Shown one piece after another: positions 47,781-60,070 of a stretch of 64,000 bases of DNA. The notes below the pieces were generated by a model. That model worked only from the letters and a program-made list of their open reading frames with translations, was not told where the DNA came from and did not search any database. The stretch covers positions 13,792,501 to 13,856,500 of the forward strand of contig JAIOJX010000005.1 in the NCBI GenBank assembly GCA_022376925.1. Direction: 5' to 3'. Both the position numbers and the translations under genes were made by a program. The DNA comes from Tragulus kanchil (taxonomy: Eukaryota; Chordata; Mammalia; Artiodactyla; Tragulidae). Position 1 is the stretch's first letter; each line of letters starts with the position of its first letter.

Positions 47781-48119
47781 CTGAACTAGAGGGATAGATA
47801 CTTTTTCTAAGATAGGTTTGATCAATTCACACCAAGGTGCTAAAAATCCTATCTGTAGCCTCTGTCCCAGAGTCATTTGCATTTTAATGTAAAGCAAGAG
47901 GAAGGATTTGCTCATTTCTGGACTGGACTCCTATTAGTGGCTCTTAGAATATCAGGTGAGATAGGGCAGAGAAGATACTTCAAAGAACACTTCTGGACAG
48001 GAAGTGTTCTGGACAGAACAGCTAGTTTTATCATGAAAAAGGTGTAAAAATGGGTAGGCACACGTCTTTGTCAAGTGACTGTATCCAACAAGCACATCAA
48101 AGAAAGCTGGTGACTGAGT

Positions 48120-48600
48120 CTTGAACAGATACTTGCACACTCATGTTCAGAGCAGAATTATTCAAAATAGCCAAGAGGCGGAAGCAACCCAAGTGTCCAT
48201 CGATGGATCAATGAATTAAAAAAAAAAAAATGTGGCCTATACATCCAACAGAATACTATCTAGACTTAAAAAGGAAAAACATTCTGACCTATGCCCCTAC
48301 ATGGATGAACTGGGAGAGCATTATGCAAAATGAAGTCAACCAGTCATAAAAAGACACATACCCTACAATTCCACATGTGTGAGGTACACAGAGTAGTCAA
48401 ATCCACAGAGGCAGAAGGTAGCATGGTACTTGCCAGGGGCTGGGAAGGGGGAGGAGGGAGAGTGAGTGTTTGATGATAAAGAGTTTCCATTTTGCAAGGT
48501 GAAAAGCATTGTGGGATGGTGGTGGTAGCTTCATGACAAAACAGATGTACTTAATACCACTGCCCTGCTCACCTAAAAATGTTTCACATGATACATAGGG
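48120..48600 (+). mobile_element. L1 ORF2 end and 3'UTR (old L1M-like)
   Basis: AAAATAGCCAAGAGGCGGAA, GTGTCCATCGATGGATCAAT, ATGGATGAACTGGGAGAGCA, TGAGGTACACAGAGTAGTCA, GCCAGGGGCTGGGAAGGGG and TGTACTTAATACCACTGCC occur in canonical order. The C-terminal ORF2 codons are present but disrupted by an A run at 48218-48229. No complete protein is encoded. Confidence 0.85.
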
Positions 48601-48635
48601 CTGACTTCCTTCGTGCTCACCTGAAATTATCATTG

Positions 48636-48756
48636 TCTGTTGGCTCTCTGACTCTTTGCAACCTCATAGACTGTAGCCTGCCAGGCTCCTCTGTCCATAG
48701 AATTCTCCAGACAAAATGACAGAAGTGGCTTGTCATTCCCTTCTCCAGGGTATAAT
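48636..48756 (-). mobile_element. Bov-A fragment
   Basis: CTCTGACTCTTTGCAACCTC, then GACTGTAGCCTGCCAGGCTC, then TTCCCTTCTCCAGGG is the reversed Bov-A body without its tRNA head. Confidence 0.8.
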
Positions 48757-50392
48757 TAAATAACAAGATCCAAAATCAAAGAAAAATCATATAACAACAA
48801 CAACAACAGAAATAATGGTTAAGCCAGTACCTTCTGTGTATTTTAATCACAATTTTTAAAACTGGGAACAAAAGAAAGCCAGTGAAGCATACCATAGTTT
48901 GGAAATTTATAAGCAAAGCTTTTGTTCTAAAGATGGCTATTAGATATTACATATGGAAATTTATTGCATAGACGACAGAAAGGAGAACATGTATTGACTA
49001 GACGGGCAGCTGCTGGCTTTCTAATAAATCTGAAAAACTGACACCCAAGAGATTTCCTCCAGAATCAGCTGAAATCCCACCATTAAAACATTTCAATCCT
49101 GGGTCCTCGAGCTTTTGTAGTGTGGCTGTCCTGGCATATCAGTTTAATATGCTGTTACCAGACTGTTCCTCCACAGGTCAACCAAGGTGCACGAACTGAT
49201 TGGAGGCATCTGAGAGACAGAAAGATGAGATCCAAAACAGGAAGAGGGAGTCCAGACAGGGAAAACAACTGGTCCGCAGGAACTGCTGAAACCAAATTCT
49301 GCTACTTGGAAATTCTCCCCACGCCACCTATGACCTTTCGACACAGGTGTTCACAGAAACCAAGCTCTGCTCTCTCATCCTGGCTCTCTCCCTTCTGTCT
49401 GAAAAGACTTCCAGCCATGCAAAAAGTCACAAGGCAGAACGTGGAAGGAGGTTTAGCTGAAGATCAAATGTGGCTTCTGCTAAACAATTTTCAACCCTGG
49501 CTACATATTTCATCATGGAAACTAATTTGGAGTTTTCAGTTTCCTGACGTACAGTCAAATCTAAGACTGAGATGGAAGAAGTAAATACATAGACTTCAGA
49601 GCGCTGCATTTCTGAGTCAGCTGCAACGGAGAGGTTGGGTTTAATGAATCCAGATCTGAGAACAGTGTGAGAGCTAAGAGACTGGATCAGAAGGGCTTTC
49701 ATGTGAAGATAAGCTATGACCTTATGCCCGTTATCCTAGAATCTGCGGCTAGAAAGTCAGCTGAATGCTAGGCTGCCATGCTCCCTTGAGTCATGCCACT
49801 CCTGTGTAGCTGGGCTGCCTTCAGCAGGGCATCCCAGTGCATCGATGTCTACGTGTGTGTGTGTTTGAGAAAGAGAGAGAGACAGTGGGAGAATCGACTG
49901 TGATTTCAGGAGAGTACCTAAACAGGGCAGAAGCAACGCTATTTGGAACGGGAGAGCCTATCTCTGGTTGTGAGATACTCAGAACACTTACCAGGCACCA
50001 CAGTCTCCACCCCAGCTAGCAGACCTTAGCTGTCAGTGACTACCCCTGGACACTCAATCAGGAGCAATCAAGGGCAGCCTCAGAGAACGCTCCACTCGCT
50101 CAGACTTCACCCTATTATTACACCTTCTCAGAAAGTCTATAACAGGAGGCGGTTTTGATCGGTGTTCATTTTAATGGGGTACCCATGTCCCTTGTGGATT
50201 TCTAGCCTGGTCACAGTGCGGAAGGTACCGGAGAAAGCACAGGTGGGTAAGAAAATAAGCTGACAAAACCTGTGAAATAATCCACAGGTGGCAGCATACA
50301 CACACCTGCATGTTCACCTTGCTTGAAAAACAAGATTCTATTTTCCTCCTTTATAACTTTACTCATGCTCAGACAGATTGAATTAAGGATCT
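48757..50392. other. Unique DNA, no gene confirmed
   Basis: A 154-codon frame at 49120-49584 has no domain, and no donor matches the acceptor-like tract ending at 49178. A CAA run lies near 48796 and a GT/GA tract at 49852-49884. Confidence 0.45.
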
Positions 50393-50649
50393 GTAAAGAG
50401 ATATTTATGATTTTGATCACTATTTCATGCAAAACCTCCTATAAGGTGCTGGGTTTGTCCTGAAAGAATACGGGAGTTGGACCATCCTTGACCTACACGG
50501 CTGGGCTCCCTTCGTCACCCGGCATTGTTCTAGACTCTGAAGCCATCAGGCCAAGCACAATAAGCCTTTTAGGATCAGACACCATGAGTCTGTCTGTGTG
50601 CTGTCACCTTCCAGTAAAGCAAACAAGTAGAATCGAGACTTCTCTGATG

Positions 50650-50802
50650 GGCCTTCCCTGGTGGTCAGGTGTCTAAGACTCCACACTGCCAGTACAGGGG
50701 GCCCTGAGTTTGATCCCTGGCCAGGGAACTAGATCCCACATGCCACAACAAAGAGTTTGCAAGCCACGAGGAAGACATGGCACAGCCAAACAAATAAATA
50801 CT
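50650..50802 (+). mobile_element. CHR-type tRNA SINE
   Basis: CCTTCCCTGGTGGTCAGGTG, CCCTGAGTTTGATCCCTGGC, AGGGAACTAGATCCCACATG, CACAGCCAAACAAATAAATA match the layout of the CHR/ART-type tRNA SINE. The copy is at 51779-51931. Confidence 0.85.
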
Positions 50803-51778
50803 ATACATGAATATATAAAGAATTCCCCAACATGCCATGTTCTCATTTCTATTTCACAGAACAATGAAGCTCGCCCCATGGGGGCATTTTAAATTCTGAG
50901 GTTTCCTTCCTTAACATAACTGAGACTTTTTTTTTCTAAAAATGTCTAAAATGCCTGTTGTTTCTCAGCAGCAAACAAATGCCTTTAATAGCCTCTGACC
51001 CAGCATCGGAGTTTCTCAAACCTTCTCCTGTCTGAAAACATGTCTTATTTGGGTCACAGCGCCTGGTGATCACGCCTGCCAGGGACGCGGCCTAAGCCTC
51101 AAAGGGCTAGAGCGGGCCCCTCTGGTGCGGCCCCTCAGGTAGCCTCAGTGCTGATCCACACCCGTATCAGTGAGCACACAATGAAGAGCTAAGACCATTA
51201 AGTATCACCACCAGAGGTTGGTTCTGAAATGCTACGTGCAGAAAATACAGGACTCTGAGCTACACAAGTGGTCCACCTGCTCCCAGAGGACCCGGCTCTT
51301 GGCTTTCAGTCCCCTCTGTCTTGTCTTCCTCTCTCTCCTCGAGTTTTGCCGGCTGCCAATGTGGTGGTCATGGAAGGTGTCCCTCAAGGCAAAAGCAGAA
51401 CTCTGAGCACCTCTCCCGACTGCAGCCTGCATCACCCTATCTACACTCTTCTCTACTTCCAATTTTTACTGGAAAATTCAAAAGAAACCTTTTTCTTTCA
51501 CTTTTTCTAACTCTCTACCCAAGTAAAGAGATATTTATGATTTTGATCACTATTTCATGCAAAACCTCCTATAAGGTGCTGGGTTTGTCCTGAAAGAATA
51601 CGGAGTTGGACCATCCTTGACCTACACGGCTGGGCTCCCTTCGTCACCCGGCATTGTTCTAGACTCTGAAGCCATCAGGCCAAGCACAATAAGCCTTTTA
51701 GGATCAGACACCATGAGTCTGTCTGTGTGCTGTCACCTTCCAGTAAAGCAAACAAGTAGAATCGAGACTTCTCTGATG

Positions 51779-51931
51779 GGCCTTCCCTGGTGGTCAGGTG
51801 TCTAAGACTCCACACTGCCAGTACAGGGGGCCCTGAGTTTGATCCCTGGCCAGGGAACTAGATCCCACATGCCACAACAAAGAGTTTGCAAGCCACGAGG
51901 AAGACATGGCACAGCCAAACAAATAAATACT
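51779..51931 (+). mobile_element. Second copy of the 50650 CHR-type SINE
   Basis: It is identical as read and part of duplication 13. Confidence 0.9.
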
Positions 51932-52619
51932 ATACATGAATATATAAAGAATTCCCCAACATGCCATGTTCTCATTTCTATTTCACAGAACAATGAAGCT
52001 CGCCCCATGGGGGCATTTTAAATTCTGAGGTTTCCTTCCTTAACATAACTGAGACTTTTTTTTTCTAAAAATGTCTAAAATGCCTGTTGTTTCTCAGCAG
52101 CAAACAAATGCCTTTAATAGCCTCTGACCCAGCATCGGAGTTTCTCAAACCTTCTCCTGTCTGAAAACATGTCTTATTTGGGTCACAGCGCCTGGTGATC
52201 ACGCCTGCCAGGGACGCGGCCTAAGCCTCAAAGGGCTAGAGCGGGCCCCTCTGGTGCGGCCCCTCAGGTAGCCTCAGTGCTGATCCACACCCGTATCAGT
52301 GAGCACACAATGAAGAGCTAAGACCATTAAGTATCACCACCAGAGGTTGGTTCTGAAATGCTACGTGCAGAAAATACAGGACTCTGAGCTACACAAGTGG
52401 TCCACCTGCTCCCAGAGGACCCGGCTCTTGGCTTTCAGTCCCCTCTGTCTTGTCTTCCTCTCTCTCCTCGAGTTTTGCCGGCTGCCAATGTGGTGGTCAT
52501 GGAAGGTGTCCCTCAAGGCAAAAAGCAGAACTCTGAGCACCTCTCCCCGACTGCAGCCTGCATCACCCTATCTACACTCTTCTCTACTTCCAATTTTTTA
52601 CTGGAAAATTCAAAAGAAA

Positions 52620-53489
52620 ACATAGCAAAATTATTATCTGCTTAATGCACATTTAGGTGCCCTCTAACTTTTTTTTTTAACCTATAACAGATAGTGCTTT
52701 CCACATTGGAGATATAGACCCCAGGCCTGAACAGGATCCTGCCAGTTCCCACCTGATACTGCACAGTTTCAGTGACAACAAACCGGGTCCCAAACGGACT
52801 GGTGAAAACCACAGGTTCTTGGTCTCGGTGAGTTGAATTTAGTGAAATGAAACAGTCACTTCTATTTTAGTGTTTTTAAGAGTGACGCTTAATAGCACAG
52901 TTAAAGGGTCAGTTCTTGAAATTAACACAGGAGCCCTGATCTCATCCAAGGATAGAGAAGGATTTTTTTAGGGGGTCCAAGAACCCCTGGAACCTACTGC
53001 CTATTTTGAGGTAACAGGCAAACCTGCTGGAAAGAAGAGTTTTCAGCTGGAGTAATGCTGTAATATTACCTACCAGGTGAAGACACTTCATGTGTTTTTG
53101 AATCAGTCCATTGGTAACCCATCAGAAGCCCCAGTACACAGAAGTCCGGGCAGGATCCCACCAGAATGTGATGTGATGAACACTGGCTGCAAGCTCCAAC
53201 ACCCTTCATGGGTTTGGAGCCCTCTTGGAAGACCTCACTACACATGACGTGGACACTACACATGACCTGAGCTTCTGTCTTTCCTGACACACCTTGGAAG
53301 CTCTGCATCCTCTTTTCCTGCTCTTTCTTTAGAAAGTGCATTGTCAACTTGGACCACCTCTCAGTTGTTGTATTTCTGGTTTCTCTACCGATCTCTGGGA
53401 GGTCTCTTTAGAAAGGTCTCTTCCCCATGTTGTCGAGGCTGACAAGTGCTTTTAAGTGTTTACCATCACCCGTACTCTGACATATAGAA
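52620..53489. other. Unique DNA, no gene seen
   Basis: A T run lies at 52669-52678. The tandem phrase ACTACACATGACGTGGACACTACACATGAC at about 53238 is a small local repeat. Confidence 0.45.
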
Positions 53490-53720
53490 TTACATCCCCA
53501 TCCTGCTTAAAATCTTTCAAGGACTCCTCTCCTGTCTTCAAGATAGATTCCAAACTCCTCCATAGAGCTTCTGGAAAAGAAGCTCTTGGTGATCTGGCCC
53601 CTCCCTTGACACCTCTCCCCTGCCTTGTTCTAGAGTCACTCTGGACTCTGTGCACTTTTCCAAGATGCCATGTTCTCTCTCGTCCCTGAGCTTGGCACAT
53701 GCTGTCCACCATGCCAACTA
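53490..53720 (+). repeat. L2 (LINE-2) fragment
   Basis: CCTGCTTAAAATCTTTCAAG, ATTCCAAACTCCTCCATAG, TGATCTGGCCCCTCCCTTGA, CTTGGCACATGCTGTCC occur in the order of the L2 3' region. The 86- and 77-codon frames across it are chance. Confidence 0.75.
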
Positions 53721-53739
53721 AAGCTACAGCTCACATTTC

Positions 53740-54128
53740 CCCTATCCCTTGAATGTGAACTTATTAGATGACTTGGGCCACAGGGAGATGAGCCATGATT
53801 TTGCAAGGAGGGGTTTAAAAGCACTTATGTGCTGGAGTTTGTCCTTTCTGGCTACTCCTGGAAACCCTGAGATGGTAAATAGAAGCTCTGGTTAGCGTAC
53901 TAGAGAATGACAGACTGCAGGGAACAGGAACCAGTTGTCCCAGTGGATGGCCCTGTCCCCCAACCCATCTTACAACAGCTGGACATACAAGTGAGGCCAT
54001 CTCAGACCAAGAAGTCTAGCCTAGAAGAGCCCCACTGGCTCACAGAACCACAAGAAGGAATACGTTTGTTGTTGCAAGTCACTAAACGTTGGGGCTGCTT
54101 GTTACACAAACATACCAACTGATACACC
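53740..54128 (+). mobile_element. Old MaLR (MLT1-like) LTR, solo
   Basis: The right end carries CTCACAGAACCACAAGAAGG, TTTGTTGTTGCAAGTCACTA, AACGTTGGGGCTGCTTGTTA and a terminal CATACCAACTGATACAC. This is the characteristic end of ERVL-MaLR LTRs. The left half is too diverged to place the start exactly. No internal retroviral genes are present. Confidence 0.6.
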
Positions 54129-55980
54129 CACTTTGTTTCCAGGTTAACACCCGCCAGTCTTTCAGGTCTGGGGATGGCTTCTCTGACCCCAGAGGACGCC
54201 ACACTGGTTTGCACCCACAGCATCCTCTGGGTACGAGTAAAAGAGGCTCCAGCCACCGCATAAAGGAACTGCCTGTTTTCTCACCTCTCTTCCTAGTGAC
54301 TGGAAGCTCTTTTTAGCTTTTATGGATGCCTTCCTTAGTGCTCATGTCCAGTACATACTTGCTGAAAGAAGATACAGGAATGCAGACCTCCATCATCTGA
54401 TGTTTTCTGTCTTTAATTTCAAAGAATGAGACCAGGTAACTTTCACCTATCACCACCTAGACACGGTGGCTAAAAATACGGCAGTTTTTCTTTTTTAGAG
54501 TTCTACTCATATCAGCAGCTTTTGGGAATCTCCCTACTCTTTTTAGAGACAAGACGAGCATCTCTTCCAAACTCACCGTGCCTTTCAGTTTGACTAACAC
54601 TAAAAAATTCACCTAAAATCCCAAGGCCCCTTAGAATATGCACGTGGATAATTCTGACAAACGCTGCCATCTCCACCATCGTAATTACTCTACATGTCAA
54701 AGAAGCAGAAGACTGACAATGGTAACGTAAAGACGCTGACAGTTAATGACAATTCCTGTTACAGAGGAAACCATCTCTACGACAAAGAGACCAGCGAATT
54801 GCAACTGTTCGCCTGTTTGTTTCAGCAACACATCACGAGAAACTTTGTTTCGTGAAATGTATTCCTGGAACAGCATTACAGCGGCCATCTCTGGGCTATC
54901 ATGTGGCACACATTAGCTCACTGAGCCCTCTCAACAATTCTGCACGGTAGGTATGACCCGCCCTACTTAACCGATGAGGTCAGACTTACAGAAACTGAGC
55001 AGTTTTCCCAAGGACACATATGGAATGAGTGGCAGGTCTAGGATTTGAATCCAGATGTGAATCTAAAAGCCCTTAGTTGGATGCATACCTTTAGATCTGA
55101 TGCAGCCAAATGGAAAAAATGCACGACCTTCCTTTGGAAGACATGGAAATAAAAGCAGAGAGAAAGAAAGGGGCATGCCATGGTCTCACAGGGGTGGAAG
55201 GGGAGGAAGTCTAGGCGTCCATTCTTAGCCTGGTGTTCCTGTCCCTGGATCAAGCCCGAAGCATCCCCACCTTTTCCTTGGGGTATTAATATTTAGATCC
55301 GCACTGACCTCTGTGACTGACAACAACAAACTCAAGAGCAAGAGATAATAGGTTCTTTCTATTCTAGGTGTGCTTCCAATTACTGTAGATCCAGATAGGT
55401 TGTGAACAAAAAGTATGAAGCCTGAAGCTCATGAGTCCTAATTGGGCTATCATCTGCTTTACCAGATTTCTTTTTAAAAAGCAACCAACCTAGAGAAGGA
55501 TTGTAATCTTCCAACTTTAATGTAATTCACAGTCTGTATCTATTATTCATATCAATATGAGAGAGCTGATTCCACTGCCTATGTACCATGAAGAATGATG
55601 ACTATTTAGCATTAAATATTGAAATAAGAGTTGCATAAAGATCCTTTTTCTGAAAAAATCGACCTTACTTCACCATATCAAAATGCACCTACGAGATACT
55701 TATTGTTGGGGAAGCACAGCATCTTATAGAATTTAAACCATTTCAACGACTTAAAATAATGACCTGTTGGGAACACCACACGCTTGTCAGACACAGCTGA
55801 TTTATTCAGGAAACATCTTGGAAACAGAGGATGCTCTGAAAGTACAATCAAGTCCTGTGGAGTCGTTTTTTTTTTTTCCCTCTAAATAGTGTTTCTCTTT
55901 TCAGTTCCAGGTCTTCAACATCTATCCTTATCCTAGGCATGAAAGGTGGCATTAATATATGTTGAACATACAAAGGGCTG
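54129..55980. other. Unique DNA between the LTR and Bov-tA
   Basis: Apart from the MIR at 54905-55050 and a T run at 55866-55877, no element is recognised. This is part of the longest duplication-free stretch on the right side. Confidence 0.45.
54905..55050 (-). repeat. MIR fragment (antisense)
   Basis: GCCCTCTCAACAATTCTGCA, then ACGGTAGGTATGACC, then CTTACAGAAACTGAGCAGTT, then GGATTTGAATCCAGATGT follow reversed MIR closely. Confidence 0.75.
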
Positions 55981-56195
55981 GGCTTCCCAGATGGCTCAGG
56001 GGTAAAGACTCTACCTGTCGATGCAGGAGACACAGGTTCAATCCCTGGTACAGGAAGATCCCTTGGAGAAGGAAATGGCAACCCACTCCAGTATCTTCTT
56101 GCCTGGAAAATCCCATGGACAGAGGAGCCTAGTGGGCTACAACCCATGGGATCACAAAGAGTTGGGTATGACTGTGCACAGAAACAACAAATAAT
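55981..56195 (+). mobile_element. Bov-tA type SINE
   Basis: The head GGCTTCCCAGATGGCTCAGG with ACAGGTTCAATCCCTGG is followed by the Bov-A body CCCATGGACAGAGGAGCCTA and the end GATCACAAAGAGTTGGGTAT. A CAA/AAT-rich tail follows. Confidence 0.92.
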
Positions 56196-57465
56196 AAAAT
56201 GTGCTAGCAATGACTGGTGACACTCTAACTGGCTTCCCCATCCTGAAGACACAGGCACATGCTGTTGTCTCAGCTACTTCTGTTCATTCAGTGGAGAAAA
56301 TACTAAAAGGTCTCTGTGTATACAAAAATTCTTGACCTAATGAAAGGTACTAGTAATATTGTATGTCATGTGTAGGCTTCAAATGTTCTGGGGACGTTCC
56401 TTTCACCAGATTCCCTTGTACCCAGCCCCCACATTTTGCAGGTAGACCCACCTTTCCATGTTTTTCTGAAACATGTCCTGACATCTCCATGCCAACAGAG
56501 ATGGATGCACTCCCTTGGAGAAGATATCAGCCACGGGTACTGGCCAGGGCTTTCTCTGATGAAATGGCTACCAGGTGAAATCCCTAAGACATTCATTGCC
56601 AGTTGACTGCCCGATTTTAGATTCACCTGAGACAAGGCCAGCTGAGTTAGGGGCTTTACGATAGAATACTCCTGTGTTCTTTGGGATCAAAATCAGAAGG
56701 GAGGGGAGAGTCATTTAGCAGCAATCCAATCTGACATCAAGGGAAGAGCAGAGCGATTAAAGAGGACAAGCAGTGTTCCTTTGCAATGCGGTGAACCCAC
56801 GGATAACCCCTGGAGCCCAGGCAGAGATCTCTCATTACACTCAACTGCTTTCAGACCAGGCCTGTCAACAGCACAAGGAGTCAAGATCACCGACTGTGGT
56901 GTTTCCCTTCCCCTTTCTCCCTTGACCTCTGATCCCATCCAACTCTCATCCCCAGCTCTGAACACCAGTGCTGATGCAAAACAGGAACACTCACCCAATT
57001 CACAAGAAAAACGGACAGCATCTAGTATTCTGACCTCAGCTAACAGCCTGGCCCAGCAGTCCCCACATTCTGCCTGGATCAGCCACTCATCAGCTTGCTA
57101 TTCTCCATGCAATGCTATCTGGACCAGAAAGACCATGTGGTCCGCGGTCCTTAGGAAGTGGCACTCTCACGATACTGACACCTTCTTCCTGGAGGCCTGC
57201 TCAAATGAAGGAAATGGAAAATCTTCTCTGAGCAAGGGGACTGCCTACTCCCTTCTGACCCTCTAGAGGCCACCCTCGTCCACATCCATTCCTCTGCTTG
57301 CCTTTGGGGATGCGCCAGTCAGCAGGTTGCTAGAATAACTGGCTTCAGTGCTCAGGCTCAGAAATAGATCGCCAGCAGAGCCGGGGACCTGGATTGCGAA
57401 CTCCAATGACAGCAACAAGATACCCATTGGTAGCTCATCAGCTCTGCTAAAGGAGCGACAGCCTA
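56196..57465. other. Unique DNA, no gene confirmed
   Basis: The longest unique-sequence frame (161 codons, 56781-57266, +) begins with ATG but lacks a recognisable domain. Ser/Thr/Pro-rich chance translation is the simplest reading. Confidence 0.45.
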
Positions 57466-59622
57466 TCATTACCCAGCAGAGAGCTCTCACCTTGACACAC
57501 TGCTCTTTCAACTGCACTTGGACTTGATGCGGTGGTCACAGGGAAGGGGCAAAAACCTCACTGAAGACAGAGGCTGAGTGACTCTATTCTGAATGACATG
57601 AGCTGGTACACACGCAGGCACCAACTGACACTCGGATAGTTCATTTCTGAGTCTCCTGAAATAAGAGGGAGAGAGGTTGTTCATAGCAGAAGCAGGAAGG
57701 CCAGAAACAGGTAGAACAACTCAAGTTGCCAAAGAAAGGAAGGGAAAAAAATCTGTTTGCACCGGCCATGCTGTCCTCGTTCTGAACAATAGCATCCTAA
57801 CCTCATCCCCCCTTTTCAAGGAGAACAAGGAGGAGAAGACAAAGAACGCTGGGAAAGCAGGGCTTGCCAGGGCAGAGAAAGGAACGATCTTTGGGTCCAG
57901 TTCTCTTTGTTCTGCAGGGTGAGTTTGACAAGGCTTAGAATGGGTAGCAACTCAGAGGAGCTTCAGACATTAAGACTGCCTAGCAAAGTCTTGGGTGTTA
58001 GCCCTGGAGAAATGACAAGTTTTCAGTTGTAGGTAAGCTGCAAAGACTGTGAGGGGAGAAAAATAAGAAAAATGAAGAGCCACCTAATAAAAATTTTTAG
58101 AAAATAATTTGAGGCAGAGCCTTTTCATTTCCAGACAGGCAAGATAGCAGCATCCTGATGGGAGGACGGCCTCTGTCCAGAATGAAAGACGGAGCACAGG
58201 CCAGGTGCCCATGGAAGGCTCCCAAGCAGTCAATTCTGTTGGCATTGTGGGCAAGTCCCAGGGTTGGACACACTGGCCTGATTCACATGTCACGAGACGT
58301 GTGTGATACAGGTATTAGGAAAGACGTGTGAATCAGGAGTGGAAGAGGATGGGGAAGAGTCCAAAAAGCATGACTAGAACATACCTGAGTTCTGGAAATA
58401 AAAAGATTCTGAAGGAGGCTGCTGTTTTGTATCCCATTAATGTTTCCATTCAGAGGGATTCTATTTAAGGAAGTTGTTTTAGAACAGAAGCACAAATAGA
58501 AAATGGGGGACTCCCCTGGTGGTCCACTGGCTAAGACGGAGTACCGTTCATGCTTCTGGGGTCATTACCCAGCAGAGAGCTTTGACACACTGCTCTTTCA
58601 ACTGCACTTGGACTTGATGCGGTGGTCACAGGAAGGGGCAAAACCTCACTGAAGACAGAGGCTGAGTGACTCTATTCTGAATGACATGAGCTGGTACACA
58701 CGCAGGCACCAACTGACACTCGGATAGTTCATTTCTGAGTCTCCTGAAATAAGAGGAGAGGTTGTTCATAGCAGAAGCAGGAAGGCCAGAAACAGGTAGA
58801 ACAACTCAAGTTGCCAAAGAAAGGAAGGGAAAAAAATCTGTTTGCACCGGCCATGCTGTCCTCGTTCTGAACAATAGCATCCTAACCTCATCCCCCTTTT
58901 TCAAGGAGAACAAGGAGGAGAAGACAAAGAACGCTGGGAAAGCAGGGCTTGCCAGGGCAGAGAAAGGAACGATCTTTGGGTCCAGTTCTCTTTGTTCTGC
59001 AGGGTGAGTTTGACAAGGCTTAGAATGGGTAGCAACTCAGAGGAGCTTCAGACATTAAGACTGCCTAGCAAAGTCTTGGGTGTTAGCCCTGGAGAAATGA
59101 CAAGTTTTCAGTTGTAGGTAAGCTGCAAAGACTGTGAGGGGAGAAAAATAAGAAAAATGAAGAGCCACCTAATAAAAATTTTTAGAAAATAATTTGAGGC
59201 AGAGCCTTTTCATTTCCAGACAGGCAAGATAGCAGCATCCTGATGGGAGGACGGCCTCTGTCCAGAATGAAAGACGGAGCACAGGCCAGGTGCCCATGGA
59301 AGGCTCCCAAGCAGTCAATTCTGTTGGCATTGTGGGCAAGTCCCAGGGTTGGACACACTGGCCTGATTCACATGTCACGAGACGTGTGTGATACAGGTAT
59401 TAGGAAAGACGTGTGAATCAGGAGTGGAAGAGGATGGGGAAGAGTCCAAAAAGCATGACTAGAACATACCTGAGTTCTGGAAATAAAAAGATTCTGAAGG
59501 AGGCTGCTGTTTTGTATCCCATTAATGTTTCCATTCAGAGGGATTCTATTTAAGGAAGTTGTTTTAGAACAGAAGCACAAATAGAAAATGGGGGACTCCC
59601 CTGGTGGTCCACTGGCTAAGAC
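57466..59622. repeat. Duplication 14: direct pair, unit about 1.09 kb
   Basis: The copies are 57466-58537 and 58562-59622. In its first 300 bases copy 2 loses bases repeatedly: six in GAGAGCTCTCACC, one G and one A in GGGAAGGGGCAAAAACC, and three in GAGGGAGAGAGG. The offset therefore falls from 1,096 to 1,085. The junction cuts a CHR-type SINE, of which only 31 bases survive in copy 1. The 24-base linker is unrelated to the SINE. Confidence 0.92.
58506..58537 (+). mobile_element. CHR-type SINE stub cut at junction 14
   Basis: Only the first 31 bases (GGGGACTCCCCTGGTGGTCC onwards) remain before the linker. The full element is at 59591-59748. Confidence 0.85.
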
Positions 59623-59748
59623 TCTGTGCTCCCAATGCAGGGGGCCCAGGTTCAATCCCCAGTCGGGGAACTAAGACACCACATGCTGCAACTGACAATC
59701 ACACATGATGCAAGTAAACCTGGTGCAGCCAAATAAATCAGTAAATAT
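59591..59748 (+). mobile_element. CHR-type tRNA SINE
   Basis: GGGGACTCCCCTGGTGGTCC, CTAAGACTCTGTGCTCCCAA, CCCAGGTTCAATCCCCAGTC, GGTGCAGCCAAATAAATC match the CHR/ART layout. Confidence 0.88.
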
Positions 59749-60070
59749 CTGTAAAAGATAGAAAGCTGATGCGGAAACACTAACATCCTTCAACATAGAT
59801 GTCAAACAGCTAATCTCACTTTAAAAGAAGTTTGTACTTGTTGCAAATGACTTATTTTTTTTGACTCATGTAACAGTTTTATTCAGGGGTATGCCAAAGG
59901 TCAACCTAATCCTCAGGACACAGAGAAGACGGATTCATTCTTTCATTCTAAGAGCCCACTGAGCACACCTTATTACAAACTTAGCACTGGAAATTTAATA
60001 TGAATATATGTTGAGGGAAGGAAGGGTAAGTGTCTAGTCTTTAAAAAAAAAAAAAAAAAACTGTTTTACA

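Larger units (their letters stand above)
45707..47860. repeat. Duplication 12: tandem pair, unit 1,076 bp
   Basis: The copies are 45707-46782 and 46783-47858, meeting at a shared CCATCTG. I noticed no internal differences. Each holds an antisense Bov-tA SINE and a short CA repeat (46400, 47476). Confidence 0.93.
50393..52619. repeat. Duplication 13: direct pair, unit 1,130 bp
   Basis: The copies are 50393-51487 and 51523-52619, separated by a T- and C-rich linker of about 35 bases. Near the end of copy 1 three homopolymers are each one base shorter than in copy 2 (AAAA/AAAAA, CCC/CCCC, TTTTT/TTTTTT at about 51393, 51416, 51464). Near the start of copy 2 a GGG becomes GG (about 51602). This pattern suits raw long-read sequence at the join. 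Each copy holds a CHR-type SINE. Confidence 0.92.

Noticed and set aside
56781..57266. 161-codon open frame in unique DNA
   Set aside because: It has no domain or splice support, and its length is unremarkable for a 64-kb window read in six frames.
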